DNA of 64,000 nucleotides, taken from assembly GCF_020103695.1 (NCBI RefSeq), contig NZ_JAHXBF010000024.1, positions 124,001 to 188,000 on the forward strand, read 5' to 3'. Below, one piece after another: positions 25,001-32,193 of this stretch (within the stretch, counting starts at the first letter, position 1; every line of letters begins with the position of its first letter). The translations under genes and the position numbers were made by a program. This stretch comes from Hyalangium versicolor (GTDB lineage Bacteria; Myxococcota; Myxococcia; Myxococcales; Myxococcaceae). The notes under the pieces are model-generated. The model did not search any database. It was not told where the DNA came from and saw only the letters and a list, made by a program, of their open reading frames with translations.

Positions 25001-26485
25001 TGGGAGCGCGCGCTCCGGGGAGCCCAGGAGCCCCATGCCGCGGCCACCGCCTTCGCGGAGGCCATTGGCGGCAGGCTCGGTGCGAGTCTGGCTTCCAACG
25101 CCTGGGCGCTGTCACTGCCTCCGCTGCGGCTGCGCTTCGCGCGGGACACGGCCGTCGTCGTCATCGACGGCAGTGGCCTGGAGTCCGGCGAGGCAGAGCG
25201 CCGCATGGCGGATGTCTTCCAGGACGGCCGGGGCCCGGGGCAGGTGCTGGTGCTGGACCGCACGAACGCGCAGAACGCGCGCCAGGTGCTGGAGGGCGTG
25301 CCACGCGTGCGCAGCGTGGTCCTCTCCTCCAACCAGCTCCGGGATCTGCTGTTGGCCGACGAGCCCGTGCGCGTGTTGGAGGGCATCATCTCCGAGCAGG
25401 TGGCCGTCTCGGAGCTGTCGCCCTACCAGGTGGCGGGCGGGGTGAAGCTGGAGAACCTCTTCTTCGGCCGCGAACGAGAGATCCGCGCCATCGTCGATCG
25501 CACGGTGCGCAACTTCCTCGTGGTGGGCCAGCGACAGATGGGCAAGAGCAGCCTGCTGCTCGCCGTGCTCCGGAGGCTCCAGGCGCGCTCGGATCTGGAT
25601 GCGCAGTATGTGGAGCTGGCGGACGGGGACCTGCACCGGAGGCTCGCCCGCGAGCGCGAGCGCATGCCCGCGAACGGTGCGCCCATGCCCTCTTTCGAGG
25701 AGGTGGCCGCCGGAGTGCCTTCCCGGCCGCGCGTGTGGCTGATCGACGAGGCGGATGACTTCATCAGCGCGGATGCCAAGGCGGGCTACCCGGTGCTGCA
25801 AGCGATGCGTGCGCTGGCGGAAGAGGGCCGGGCGTACTTCATCCTCGCGGGCTTCTGGGATTTGTACCGAGCGGTGGTGCTGGACGAGAAGCAGCCGCTG
25901 CGAAACTTCGGCGAGCACCTGCGGCTGGAGCCACTGGATGCGCGCTCGGCGCTGGCGCTCTTGACCGAGCCGATGTCAGCGCTGGCGCTCCAGTGGGATG
26001 CGCCCTCCACGCCGGAGTTCCTGGTGGAGCAGGCCGGGCGCCGGGCGAACCTGCTGGTGCTGGCGTGCAAGGCACTGGTGGAGTCCCTGCCGCCCGATAC
26101 GCACACGCTCACGCGCGAGCACCTGGAGCGCGTGTTCCGCGAGGACAAGGATCTAAGGGACCAGGGCCGGCGCTGGCGTGGAGATCATCCGCTGCACCGG
26201 GCGGTGGTGCGCCAAGCGCTGCTGCTCGGGAGGCCCACGCGCGAGGAGGTGCGGCAGACGCTGAAGGCTCGGGGCGCGGACATCCGCTCGGTGGACTTCG
26301 ACGAGGCGATGGACCATCGCGAGCTGAGCTACGTGCTGGTGCCGGACGGAGACGGGCGGCTGTACTGCCCGGTTCCCCTCATGCAGCGCTACATCGAGGC
26401 GGAGCGGAGCTTGGAGGTGGGGCTCACCGAGGACCTCGAGGACCTGCGCCGGCGGGGACTGGCCGAGGTGCCGAAACCGATGTGA
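22091..26485 (+). CDS. Secreted WD40 / CARDB-like / transmembrane / STAND-type ATPase sensor
   Basis: A 1464-residue protein starting with GTG. Order: signal peptide (1-22, cleavage near TRA-DEP), WD40 repeats (about 45-625; for example GSEDSTVRLWAVNTGRALRQ), a beta-sandwich CARDB-like region (about 680-890; WSLTLSNASEAG, LTVTLRNEGTQATGKF), one transmembrane helix (about 896-924), a short unassigned alpha/beta domain with TAVVVIDGSGLE (about 990-1115), then an AAA16/STAND-type ATPase opened by FFGREREIRAI with Walker A GQRQMGKSS (about 1145-1153), Walker B VWLIDEADD (about 1214) and a winged-helix end. The predicted topology puts the WD40 region outside the inner membrane and the ATPase inside. 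It overlaps the SIR2 gene by GTGA. I infer a sensor/regulator of the SIR2 protein; no identical architecture is known to me. Confidence 0.85.
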   Translation: MSRWALALCVAVALGASATRADEPALLVPEGESESILKDARWESMDSVSSVAFGPKGLLATGENNGTVRVWEISTGRLLWRQEGHVDAVKSLAFSRDGSTLASGSEDSTVRLWAVNTGRALRQLEGHTNFVLSLAFSPDGSMLASGGGDKTVRLWKVSTGEPLEKLAGPAAPSVSFSSEGLLQASGRGSTRVRQWDVRPGHAAVPQEQFAKDAQSPEPPEEPSSDILTPEQIANGDEALRQQPVNAAATLSATSPDGRLLAMVEGGKSVRLREKATGRLVRELFHGAPLQSLAFSSDGRTLAAGGDDATVRLWDIATTRSLRRLEANQPPVYFVAFSPDGTKLVSGGSDQWIHIWDPVQGLEVRRQSAPLGLVRSVAINNAGDLLAAGGDEALLFIFQEEKGPSPPYLSTLNSPAPHPVSLSPDGGLLLSGAADGTLTLQTVINGRSTDTIRRLKGPIHAVALSPDGETLASGGEDGSVRLYDVHRTSDNTSIDPREPLRGHKGAVRAVAFSSDGRFLASAGDDKQVRLWDVRTSLPVATLKGHSSSVKSVAFSPDKLTLATGGNKEVFLWNLETSRLERSLVGHTGWVTSLAFGGPKGLSLASSDDSGVIRLWAPAEASPARGVLRAAGQGWVSQFPGQPLRRQDDGSFLSRPREDGALEPIPPPRPDLPPRLSVASQEFVAPPEDFGAGGEWSLTLSNASEAGRAYWVRIEPTELPPGLRLLPPPPVERLEPGKSVEVRVGLSYLRPEGTSAVAAPRVRLKLADAFGNEFLTDALPLELRTPELRMVGEPQFEGGKALTVTLRNEGTQATGKFTVHASLQDKDGKRSPGAKSNLPKELGSYPYDSLKPGEERPFSITLPSAVLDAREFPLHLTADYDQWPRRWEGPTTPMKVPWPYATFALLALGAALLFGFVYYASVYLNPMVVRADKTPAALKSYPLAQMAAADQALRRARRRDSAITAAGIPVVRWERALRGAQEPHAAATAFAEAIGGRLGASLASNAWALSLPPLRLRFARDTAVVVIDGSGLESGEAERRMADVFQDGRGPGQVLVLDRTNAQNARQVLEGVPRVRSVVLSSNQLRDLLLADEPVRVLEGIISEQVAVSELSPYQVAGGVKLENLFFGREREIRAIVDRTVRNFLVVGQRQMGKSSLLLAVLRRLQARSDLDAQYVELADGDLHRRLARERERMPANGAPMPSFEEVAAGVPSRPRVWLIDEADDFISADAKAGYPVLQAMRALAEEGRAYFILAGFWDLYRAVVLDEKQPLRNFGEHLRLEPLDARSALALLTEPMSALALQWDAPSTPEFLVEQAGRRANLLVLACKALVESLPPDTHTLTREHLERVFREDKDLRDQGRRWRGDHPLHRAVVRQALLLGRPTREEVRQTLKARGADIRSVDFDEAMDHRELSYVLVPDGDGRLYCPVPLMQRYIEAERSLEVGLTEDLEDLRRRGLAEVPKPM

Positions 26486-26520
26486 TGGAGGAACAAGGCC
26501 TGCCAGCGTGGCCAAGCCTG

Positions 26521-26829
26521 TCAGCGGTTCCTCCAATAACCCGGCTTGCGTCGCAGGTGCGCAAACGCCACCACGCGCACACTCGCATCGATCTCGATGT
26601 AGACAATGGCGTACGGGAACCTCTTCAGTAGGATCCTGCGAGCCCCTGCATCAGCGGAGACTCCTTCCATCAGGCTGCCTGCGGCGGGGCTGGCCTCGAT
26701 GCGACGAAAGCAGTCACGAGCGGCCATGAGCAATTCGTGCCCGAGCCCGGGACTGCGTGTCTCATACCAGACCGTTGCCTCACGAAGCTCGCGGCGGGCC
26801 TCCACCGAGAGCGTCAACTTCGGGCTCAT
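26521..26829 (-). CDS. Type II toxin of the RelE/ParE family
   Basis: A 102-residue basic protein with the ParE/RelE fold pattern: helix RRELREATVWYETRSPGLGHELL, helix RDCFRRIEASPAAG, then strands RILLKRFPYAIVYIEI and RVVAFAHLRRKPGYWRNR. RelE members cut mRNA on the ribosome and ParE members poison gyrase; the sequence alone does not decide between them. Its ATG overlaps the upstream antitoxin stop (ATGA), the usual antitoxin-first order. The gene converges on the WD40-ATPase gene, ending 35 bases from it, and lies within the defence cluster. Confidence 0.88.
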   Translation of the reverse strand: MSPKLTLSVEARRELREATVWYETRSPGLGHELLMAARDCFRRIEASPAAGSLMEGVSADAGARRILLKRFPYAIVYIEIDASVRVVAFAHLRRKPGYWRNR

Positions 26830-27062
26830 TTCCTGGGGAGCTCGGCTTCAATCTCGTCGCAGACCGTCTCCCAATCACCTGCCGGCTGGGCACCAGCCCG
26901 CGCCTGCTTCGCCCGAAGTTCGATCTCCTGAGCCCATGCTGCTTCTGTATCCGGCTCGGGCTCGCCCTCCAGCCGGACCAGCAACTCGCGCAGGACGAGT
27001 GACTGCTCCTCGGGCGAGAGCTTGAGGGCTTCATCGAGCACCTGACGAGCGCGGCGTGTCAT
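26826..27062 (-). CDS. Addiction-module antitoxin (RelB/PF09720-like)
   Basis: A 78-residue acidic protein matching the putative addiction-module component family: a helical start (RRARQVLDEALKLSPEEQSLVLRELLVRLEG), then the characteristic PDTEAAWAQEIELRAKQARAG and a C-terminal DWETVCDEIEAELPRK that would wrap the toxin. It neutralises the RelE/ParE toxin encoded directly downstream with a 4-base overlap. ATG 27062 is chosen because family members begin just before this helix; the longer frame upstream is not protein-like. No DNA-binding ribbon-helix-helix domain is obvious, so autoregulation is uncertain. Confidence 0.82.
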   Translation of the reverse strand: MTRRARQVLDEALKLSPEEQSLVLRELLVRLEGEPEPDTEAAWAQEIELRAKQARAGAQPAGDWETVCDEIEAELPRK

Positions 27063-27171
27063 GTCCGAACGATAATGCTCCCACCGAGCCACGTCGAGCG
27101 ACAGACCGGTTCGCAGAGAGTCGCCGGGGAGGGGCAGGCCGGACCGGCAGACACTTCGGGGCCGCAGCCTC

Positions 27172-28737
27172 TCATCCGTGGTCCGACGAACGTCCGGCCG
27201 GTAGCGCCCCCGGCGTGGGCTCCTCCGCATCAGCCGGGCCCGGCGCCCCTGGTATCCGGATGTTCAATTGTTCCAGCAGCGCCTCGGCCTCCAGGTTCTG
27301 CACGAAAGCCCGAACCTCGTTCGCGAGCTGTTCGTGGCGTTCCCTCGCCTGGGCCACCTCCCGCTGCAATGAGGCAAGCTCATACCCTGCGGCTTTCGGA
27401 TCCGTGAAGATGTGGATCACCTTGCGCAGCAGCTCGCACAGTCGCGCGAGATCCTCTCGCGAGGACTCTGTGGCCCGGAGTAAACGCTGCTCAGCGTCTC
27501 GGAGCTGGGGCTCCGTCACCTGATCCCGGAGCGCAGCCGGAGTCTCCACGGTCGAGGCATTGCCCATGAGCCCTCCCAGCAGTCCTCCCAGGAGCGCGGC
27601 CCCCGCCAGTGCCCAACCCGAAGGCTTGTTCTTCGCTCTTGCCAGCAAGGCCGCTCCCGCAGCACTCACCGCGCCCACCTTCGTCGCCGACTGCCAGTCG
27701 AAGAATCGCGGCCCTGTCTTCAACACGCTCTGGAACCGGTCCGTGAGCGCCAGCGTCGTCGCTGTATCCACGTCCTCTCGCAACGCCCGAGCCAGCTCCT
27801 CGTTGAGCCGCGAGTGGACTCCCTCCACTCCGGCGCGGAGCCTCGCCACCAGCGCCTCCTGGAGACTCTTCGTCAGCTGGCGCTGAGGCCGCGGCAGTTT
27901 CGGTTCCGTGTCTCGCTGGAACTGCTCCGCCACGGCGGGGAGCTGGCTCCGCAGCCGCGCGCCTTCCTCCCGCAACAGCGCATCCAGCCGCGCGCTCACG
28001 CGATCGATCGTCTCGGGCTTCACGGCGGCCAGTTCACGCATCTCCAACAGCGCACGCAGATCCAACAGCGCCGCGCCCCAGGCTTCGACCTCTTCCAGCA
28101 ATCGGTCCCGCTGCACCCGGAAGAGCGCCGAGGCCAGCTCTTCTCGCAGCTCCGGAACGCCCTCACCCGTCCTGCCAGAAACCACCGAGACCGCGATCGT
28201 CCGGCCAGGCAGTGCCTCCACCAACAGCTTGCGGACCCGCTCCTTCATTGCCAGAAGCTCCCCCGCCGGCAGCTCATCGACGCGCGTGAGCACCACCCGG
28301 AGCGCGATATCCGGAGCGCTCCCCGCGAGCTGCTGAAGCTGCGTGAGCTCCTCGGGCGGCAGCGCTTGTAACGCGGAGGTCACGAGGACACAGAGCCCGG
28401 CCCGTGCGCTCAGCGTCTCCGCAGCCTGCGCGTCGCTCGACACCTCCAGCCACTCCCAAGGCCGAGAAGCTCCTTCCGGCGGATCAGAAACATCAGGTCC
28501 GGCAGCAGAGGCGCCGGCGGGAAGAACCCTCGCACCATCGAGTGCTCGCAGGAGCGTGCTCTTGCCCACGCCCCGCGCGCCCGTCACCGCCACCACCGGC
28601 CGCGCGAGCCGCGCCAGCTCCTCCGAGGCCCGATACACCTCCGAACCGAACGGCACCGACTCGAACAAGGAGCGGATGTCCTCGGCCAACCGCTGCGCGA
28701 AGCGCCCCTGCTCCCGGATGCTCTTCTCGTGCTCCAT
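27172..28737 (-). CDS. Dynamin-like / P-loop GTPase with C-terminal membrane hairpin
   Basis: A 521-residue protein. Residues about 40-220 form a P-loop GTPase: Walker A GARGVGKST (about 53-61), a G4-like LTRVDEL (the usual T/NKxD with Lys replaced by Arg), and a G5-like SGRTGEG. No good G3 DxxG is visible where the sequence reads WLEVSSDAQ. Long helices and coiled coil follow (about 225-370), then a hydrophobic Gly/Ala/Leu hairpin (GWALAGAALLGGLLGGLMG, about 385-410), then more coiled coil (AGYELASLQREVAQARERHEQLANEV). This layout suits a bacterial dynamin-like protein that remodels or guards the membrane; some bacterial dynamins protect cells against phage lysis. ATG 28737 follows GGGAGAGG. 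The decayed G motifs make hydrolysis uncertain. Confidence 0.7.
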   Translation of the reverse strand: MEHEKSIREQGRFAQRLAEDIRSLFESVPFGSEVYRASEELARLARPVVAVTGARGVGKSTLLRALDGARVLPAGASAAGPDVSDPPEGASRPWEWLEVSSDAQAAETLSARAGLCVLVTSALQALPPEELTQLQQLAGSAPDIALRVVLTRVDELPAGELLAMKERVRKLLVEALPGRTIAVSVVSGRTGEGVPELREELASALFRVQRDRLLEEVEAWGAALLDLRALLEMRELAAVKPETIDRVSARLDALLREEGARLRSQLPAVAEQFQRDTEPKLPRPQRQLTKSLQEALVARLRAGVEGVHSRLNEELARALREDVDTATTLALTDRFQSVLKTGPRFFDWQSATKVGAVSAAGAALLARAKNKPSGWALAGAALLGGLLGGLMGNASTVETPAALRDQVTEPQLRDAEQRLLRATESSREDLARLCELLRKVIHIFTDPKAAGYELASLQREVAQARERHEQLANEVRAFVQNLEAEALLEQLNIRIPGAPGPADAEEPTPGALPAGRSSDHG

Positions 28738-28848
28738 GGCCTCTCCCGCGCGAGCGCTCCTCTCCGGCCCGAACATCGTAACGCGGCACGCCATGGATCA
28801 GGGCGACCCGACAGGTAGTCATTACTGCACGAATTCGCAGGGCCTGGC

Positions 28849-28877
28849 TTGACGGAACTCCGAGGGAGAACTCAGAT
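28849..28877 (+). promoter_or_regulatory. Candidate sigma-70-type promoter for the SnoaL-like gene
   Basis: TTGACG (28849-28854), a 17-base spacer and TCAGAT (28872-28877), ending 27 bases before the ATG. The -35 is good (5 of 6) and the -10 is weak. Confidence 0.35.
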
Positions 28878-28904
28878 GCGGTACGTCACTCGGTAGGAGG
28901 GCAC

Positions 28905-29267
28905 ATGGCTGACCATTCCTGGGTGCACGAGCTGTTCGCCAAGTTCGACCAGGGCGACATCGAAGGGTGGGCCGCGTACCTCTCCGAGGACGCCTCGTTC
29001 CGCATCGGCAGCGGCGTTCCCGTCTCCGGGCCCCAGGGCGCCAAGCAAGTCATCCACGCCATCCTCTCCATGGCTCGCAACATGCGGCATGACTTGATGG
29101 ACGTGTGGCAGACCCCGCAGGGCATCGTGGTGCGTGGGGAACTCTCCATGAACCGCATCAAGGACGGCCGCCGCATCACCGTGCCCTTCTGCAACGTGTT
29201 CGATGTGAAGGAACAGCGCATCCAGCGCTACCTCTCGCACCTCGACCCCTCCCCTATCTTCGCGTGA
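28905..29267 (+). CDS. SnoaL/NTF2-like protein
   Basis: A 120-residue protein with the NTF2-like cone pattern: an N-terminal helix (HELFAKFDQGDIEGWAAYL), SEDASFRIGSGVPVSGPQGAKQVIHAIL, then paired strands DLMDVWQTPQGIVVRGELSMNR, ITVPFCNVFDVKEQRIQRYLSHLD. SnoaL-like proteins are small binding domains or isomerase/hydrolase-type enzymes; no specific catalytic pair can be assigned. A very strong AGGAGG sits just before ATG 28905. It is divergent from the dynamin-like gene and stands alone. Soluble and cytosolic. Confidence 0.82.
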   Translation: MADHSWVHELFAKFDQGDIEGWAAYLSEDASFRIGSGVPVSGPQGAKQVIHAILSMARNMRHDLMDVWQTPQGIVVRGELSMNRIKDGRRITVPFCNVFDVKEQRIQRYLSHLDPSPIFA

Positions 29268-29563
29268 GCAGGTAAAGCTCGCCATCACGGAAATCGTCTG
29301 AAATCAGGACAGATGCGGCATCGACTCCCCACCCCGTGAGAATGCGGGTGTGATGCTTCCGAGAAGCCTTTTCCCCTGCAAGTCCGCGCACTTGCACGAG
29401 GGTGGGAGAAGGCCTCCTTCCAGTGTTCACCGAGCGACTGGTGCATGGATGCTCCACTTCGGGCGAGCCCCTGGCGCGGCTCCCGAGGGAACGGAGTGTT
29501 GGCACGAGGGCTGCTGGGCAGACCCCGCCACTGCAGCACCCTTCCCCCCATCCAGGAGTGTTC
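29268..29563. other. 296-base gap with a 7-bp palindrome
   Basis: No gene is supported here. The notable feature is the inverted repeat TGCAAGT-N6-ACTTGCA (29377-29396), about 170 bases before the amidase ATG. An in-frame extension of the amidase frame through this region lacks coding character. Confidence 0.5.
29377..29396. promoter_or_regulatory. Palindrome TGCAAGT-CCGCGC-ACTTGCA
   Basis: Perfect 7-bp arms with a 6-base spacer in the upstream region of the amidase gene. The size and symmetry fit a dimeric regulator site; a small RNA hairpin is the alternative. Confidence 0.35.
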
Positions 29564-31168
29564 ATGTTCACGTTGCGTCAAGCGCTCGCGTCCGCCGCCG
29601 CGGCCCTCTCCCTGGCCGCCTGTGGTCCCAAAGAGACCCCGGAGCCTGCGCAGAACCCCTCCAGCGCCATCGACGCGGCGCAGGACGTCCTCAATCGCGG
29701 ATCCACCGGCCAGTTGGATCCGCTCTTCGCTCAAGCAGCCCGCGAGTTCGATGTCCCGGCCGATCTGCTCAAAGCCATCTCCTTCACCGAGACGCGCTGG
29801 CAGATGGTGCACGGCGAGGAGGAGTTCGAAGGCATGCCGGCCGCTCACGGCCTGATGGCGCTGCGCGGTGAGGCCATCGTGCGCGGAGCGGCGTTGGCGG
29901 GTGTCTCGGCAGAGCAGGTGCGCACGGATGCGGCCTCCAACATCCGCGCGGCCGCGGCCCTGCTGTCCTCATACGCCGAGCAGCTGAAGGTGGACCGCAA
30001 GGACCTGGGCGCCTGGGCTCCGGCGGTGGTGCGGCTGAGCGGCATCAGCAGCGCGGATGCGCAGGCCGGGTACGTGCACCGCCAGGTGTACAGCACGCTG
30101 CGCAACGGCGTGGTGGCCGAGGGAACGAACGGCCAGGTGACGGCCTCCATCATGCCCACGCCGGTGGAGGCGAAGTTCGCGCAGCCCTCGGTGCGCGCGA
30201 TGGCGGCGGGCCCGGACTACGCCGAGTCCGTATGGCATGCGTCTCCCAACTACGGCTCGCGGCCCGCGGGCACCGACATCCAGATGATCGTCATCCACAC
30301 GTGCGAGGGCGAGTACTCGGGCTGCTGGGGCTGGCTGACGAACTCGGCGGCACAGGCCTCGGCCCACTACGTGGTGAACGAGAGCGGCAGTGAAATCTCC
30401 CAGCTGGTGGCCGAGGCCAACCGCGCCTGGCACGTGGCGGCCTCCTATGACTGCACCCTGAACAGCAACGTCATGTGCGGGCTCAACACCGTCTCGGTGA
30501 ACCACTTCTCGGTGGGCATCGAGCACGCCGGCTTCGCGAGCCAGACGTCCTTCCCCACGGGGCAGATCGACGCCTCGGCGAAGCTGTCGTGCAACATCTC
30601 GAAGGACCAGACGGTGGTCCGAGACAGCTACCACATCGTGGGCCACGGCAAGCTGCAGCCGAACAACCGCACGGACCCGGGCCCCAATTGGCCGTGGTCG
30701 ACGTACATCAGCAAGGTGAAGGAATTCTGCAATGACGCCCCTGCCGCGGGCATCGTGGTGGATACCAACAACGCCAACAACAACGCCTCGGTGGCCGAGT
30801 TCAAGGTCTCCTCGAACTGGACGGTCTCGTCCGGCACGCCCGGGTATTACGGCAGCAACTACTACTTCGCCTCCACGGAGGCCCTCTCGGATCCGGCGAC
30901 GTTCCGGTTCAACCTGGCCGCGGCTGGCACGAAGACGGTCCAGGCGTGGTGGACGGCGGGCACCAACCGCTCGAGCGCGGCGCCCTTCATCATCTGGAAC
31001 GCGGACGGCACCAAGCTGGGCACGGTGTACGCGAACCAGCAGGCCAACGGGGGCAAGTGGGTCACGCTGGGCACCTTCAACTTCTCGGCGGGCTGGAACG
31101 AGGTGCAGCTCAGCCGCTGGGCTGCCGAGGGTTATGTCGTCATCGCGGATGCCATCCGCATCGAGTAG
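29564..31168 (+). CDS. Lipoprotein amidase with SLT-like and golvesin-like domains
   Basis: A 534-residue envelope lipoprotein (lipobox LAAC, Cys20). Residues about 45-160 resemble a lytic-transglycosylase (SLT) domain (FDVPADLLKAISFTETRWQ, HGLMALRG). About 225-395 is an N-acetylmuramoyl-L-alanine amidase (amidase_2): zinc ligands His in MIVIHTCEGEYSG and His in YHIVGHGKL, with a late Asp in RTDPGPNWPW. About 400-534 is a golvesin/xanthan-lyase-type beta-sandwich (VSSNWTVSSGTPGYYGSNYYFAS and a final VVIADAIRIE) that probably binds carbohydrate. It likely cleaves peptidoglycan of itself or of prey. ATG 29564 follows AGGAG. A hairpin terminator follows the stop. Confidence 0.88.
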   Translation: MFTLRQALASAAAALSLAACGPKETPEPAQNPSSAIDAAQDVLNRGSTGQLDPLFAQAAREFDVPADLLKAISFTETRWQMVHGEEEFEGMPAAHGLMALRGEAIVRGAALAGVSAEQVRTDAASNIRAAAALLSSYAEQLKVDRKDLGAWAPAVVRLSGISSADAQAGYVHRQVYSTLRNGVVAEGTNGQVTASIMPTPVEAKFAQPSVRAMAAGPDYAESVWHASPNYGSRPAGTDIQMIVIHTCEGEYSGCWGWLTNSAAQASAHYVVNESGSEISQLVAEANRAWHVAASYDCTLNSNVMCGLNTVSVNHFSVGIEHAGFASQTSFPTGQIDASAKLSCNISKDQTVVRDSYHIVGHGKLQPNNRTDPGPNWPWSTYISKVKEFCNDAPAAGIVVDTNNANNNASVAEFKVSSNWTVSSGTPGYYGSNYYFASTEALSDPATFRFNLAAAGTKTVQAWWTAGTNRSSAAPFIIWNADGTKLGTVYANQQANGGKWVTLGTFNFSAGWNEVQLSRWAAEGYVVIADAIRIE

Positions 31169-31181
31169 CGGGTAACGGGGT

Positions 31182-31208
31182 GGGCTCGGAGCTCCTGGCT
31201 CCGGGCCC
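31182..31208 (+). terminator. Hairpin after the amidase gene
   Basis: GGGCTCGGAGC (31182-31192) and GCTCCGGGCCC (31198-31208) pair over 11 bp, with one G-U wobble in the plus-strand RNA and a 5-base loop, 13 bases after the stop. There is no T-run, as in many high-GC terminators. Confidence 0.55.
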
Positions 31209-31297
31209 GGCTCCCCTCCATACCCGAGGAGTTCCCCGCCCTCTGTCAGACCCCTCTGGTGGGATGAGGAACGCTGACAACGAGGAGGGCGGCGGAG

Positions 31298-32014
31298 ATG
31301 GAACACAAGGGGCTCGTGGAGCGAATCGAGGCAGAGCTGGAGCAGGGGATTGCGTTGGGCCGGTACCCCAGGGGCAGTCTCCCCTCGGAGCATGAGATGG
31401 CCAGGCGCTATGGCGTCTCTCGCACCACCATCCGCGCAGCGCTGCAGCGGTTGGCCGCCAAAAGGCTCATCACCCGGCACCCGGGGCGACGGACTCGCAC
31501 CGTGGCGGTAGGCGAGGTGCTCACGCTGGAGAACCTGAAGCTGGTGCTCCCCGAAGAAGGTCGCGCCGACCCGGCCCGGAGAAAGCTGCTCGAGGGCTAC
31601 TTTGCATTGAAGCGGGAAATCACGGTCGACCTGTTGGCAGCCTGCTGCCAACTGGCTCCCAAGGAGGACCTGGATCTCTTGAGCAGTGCCTGCTTCCTCT
31701 TGAGAGATGAGGCGCACTGGGAACTGGACCGCTCCGGGTGGGTGCGCCAGGAGTTCGAGCTGATGCGGCTCGCCGCACACGCCGTGGACCGGCCAGGGCA
31801 TGCGCTGCTCGTCCAATCCTTGGAGCAGGCCTTCTGGGGCTTCTCGGAGCGAGTCCTCCCACACCTGCAAGGGCCAGCCATCGAAGAGTGGGCCATGTTG
31901 GCATTCCACGCCCTCTTGGAGAGGGATGGGACGACGCTGCGACGCGAGCTGTCGGCGCGCCTGATGGCGTTGGACGTGCAGCTGCTCGACCACCTGGCCC
32001 CGGCGCCCGAATAG
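31298..32014 (+). CDS. GntR-family transcriptional regulator
   Basis: A 238-residue repressor-type protein. The N-terminal winged helix is typical of GntR (GRYPRGSLPSEHEMARRYGVSRTTIRAALQRLAAKRLI, residues about 22-60), followed by an all-helical effector domain (about 85-230) of FCD/FadR type. It would bind DNA as a dimer and release it when a small molecule binds. It sits directly upstream of the nucleoside ABC importer operon and a palindromic operator candidate (32042-32074), so the importer is its probable target and a nucleoside or related metabolite its probable effector (inference). ATG 31298 is preceded by a Gly/Arg-rich ribosome site. Confidence 0.9.
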   Translation: MEHKGLVERIEAELEQGIALGRYPRGSLPSEHEMARRYGVSRTTIRAALQRLAAKRLITRHPGRRTRTVAVGEVLTLENLKLVLPEEGRADPARRKLLEGYFALKREITVDLLAACCQLAPKEDLDLLSSACFLLRDEAHWELDRSGWVRQEFELMRLAAHAVDRPGHALLVQSLEQAFWGFSERVLPHLQGPAIEEWAMLAFHALLERDGTTLRRELSARLMALDVQLLDHLAPAPE

Positions 32015-32041
32015 GAGGCCCTGTCGGGCGCGACGTTTCCG

Positions 32042-32074
32042 AACCTGTCTGCTAGTTGGACAGGTTTGGTCCAA
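32042..32074 (+). promoter_or_regulatory. Operator candidate for the GntR regulator
   Basis: Two interlocked inverted repeats: AACCTGTC-N9-GACAGGTT (32042-32066) and TTGGAC-N7-GTCCAA (32056-32074). They lie in the gap between the GntR gene and the ABC importer operon, the expected place for the regulator to act. Confidence 0.55.
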
Positions 32075-32193
32075 GCCTCCGCCACAGAGGGGGCCTCCAC
32101 GGGAACGCATCCCGCTGGTTCGTACAGCAACGGCTCCGGGGGTGGATCTCCTTGGAGGAGGAGAGGCCGGGCTGTGGCAAGCTCGTGCTCCGC

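Noticed and set aside
29969..32110. A 713-codon minus-strand frame across the amidase and GntR genes
   Set aside because: It runs through two real genes and an intergenic gap, and has no recognisable content.
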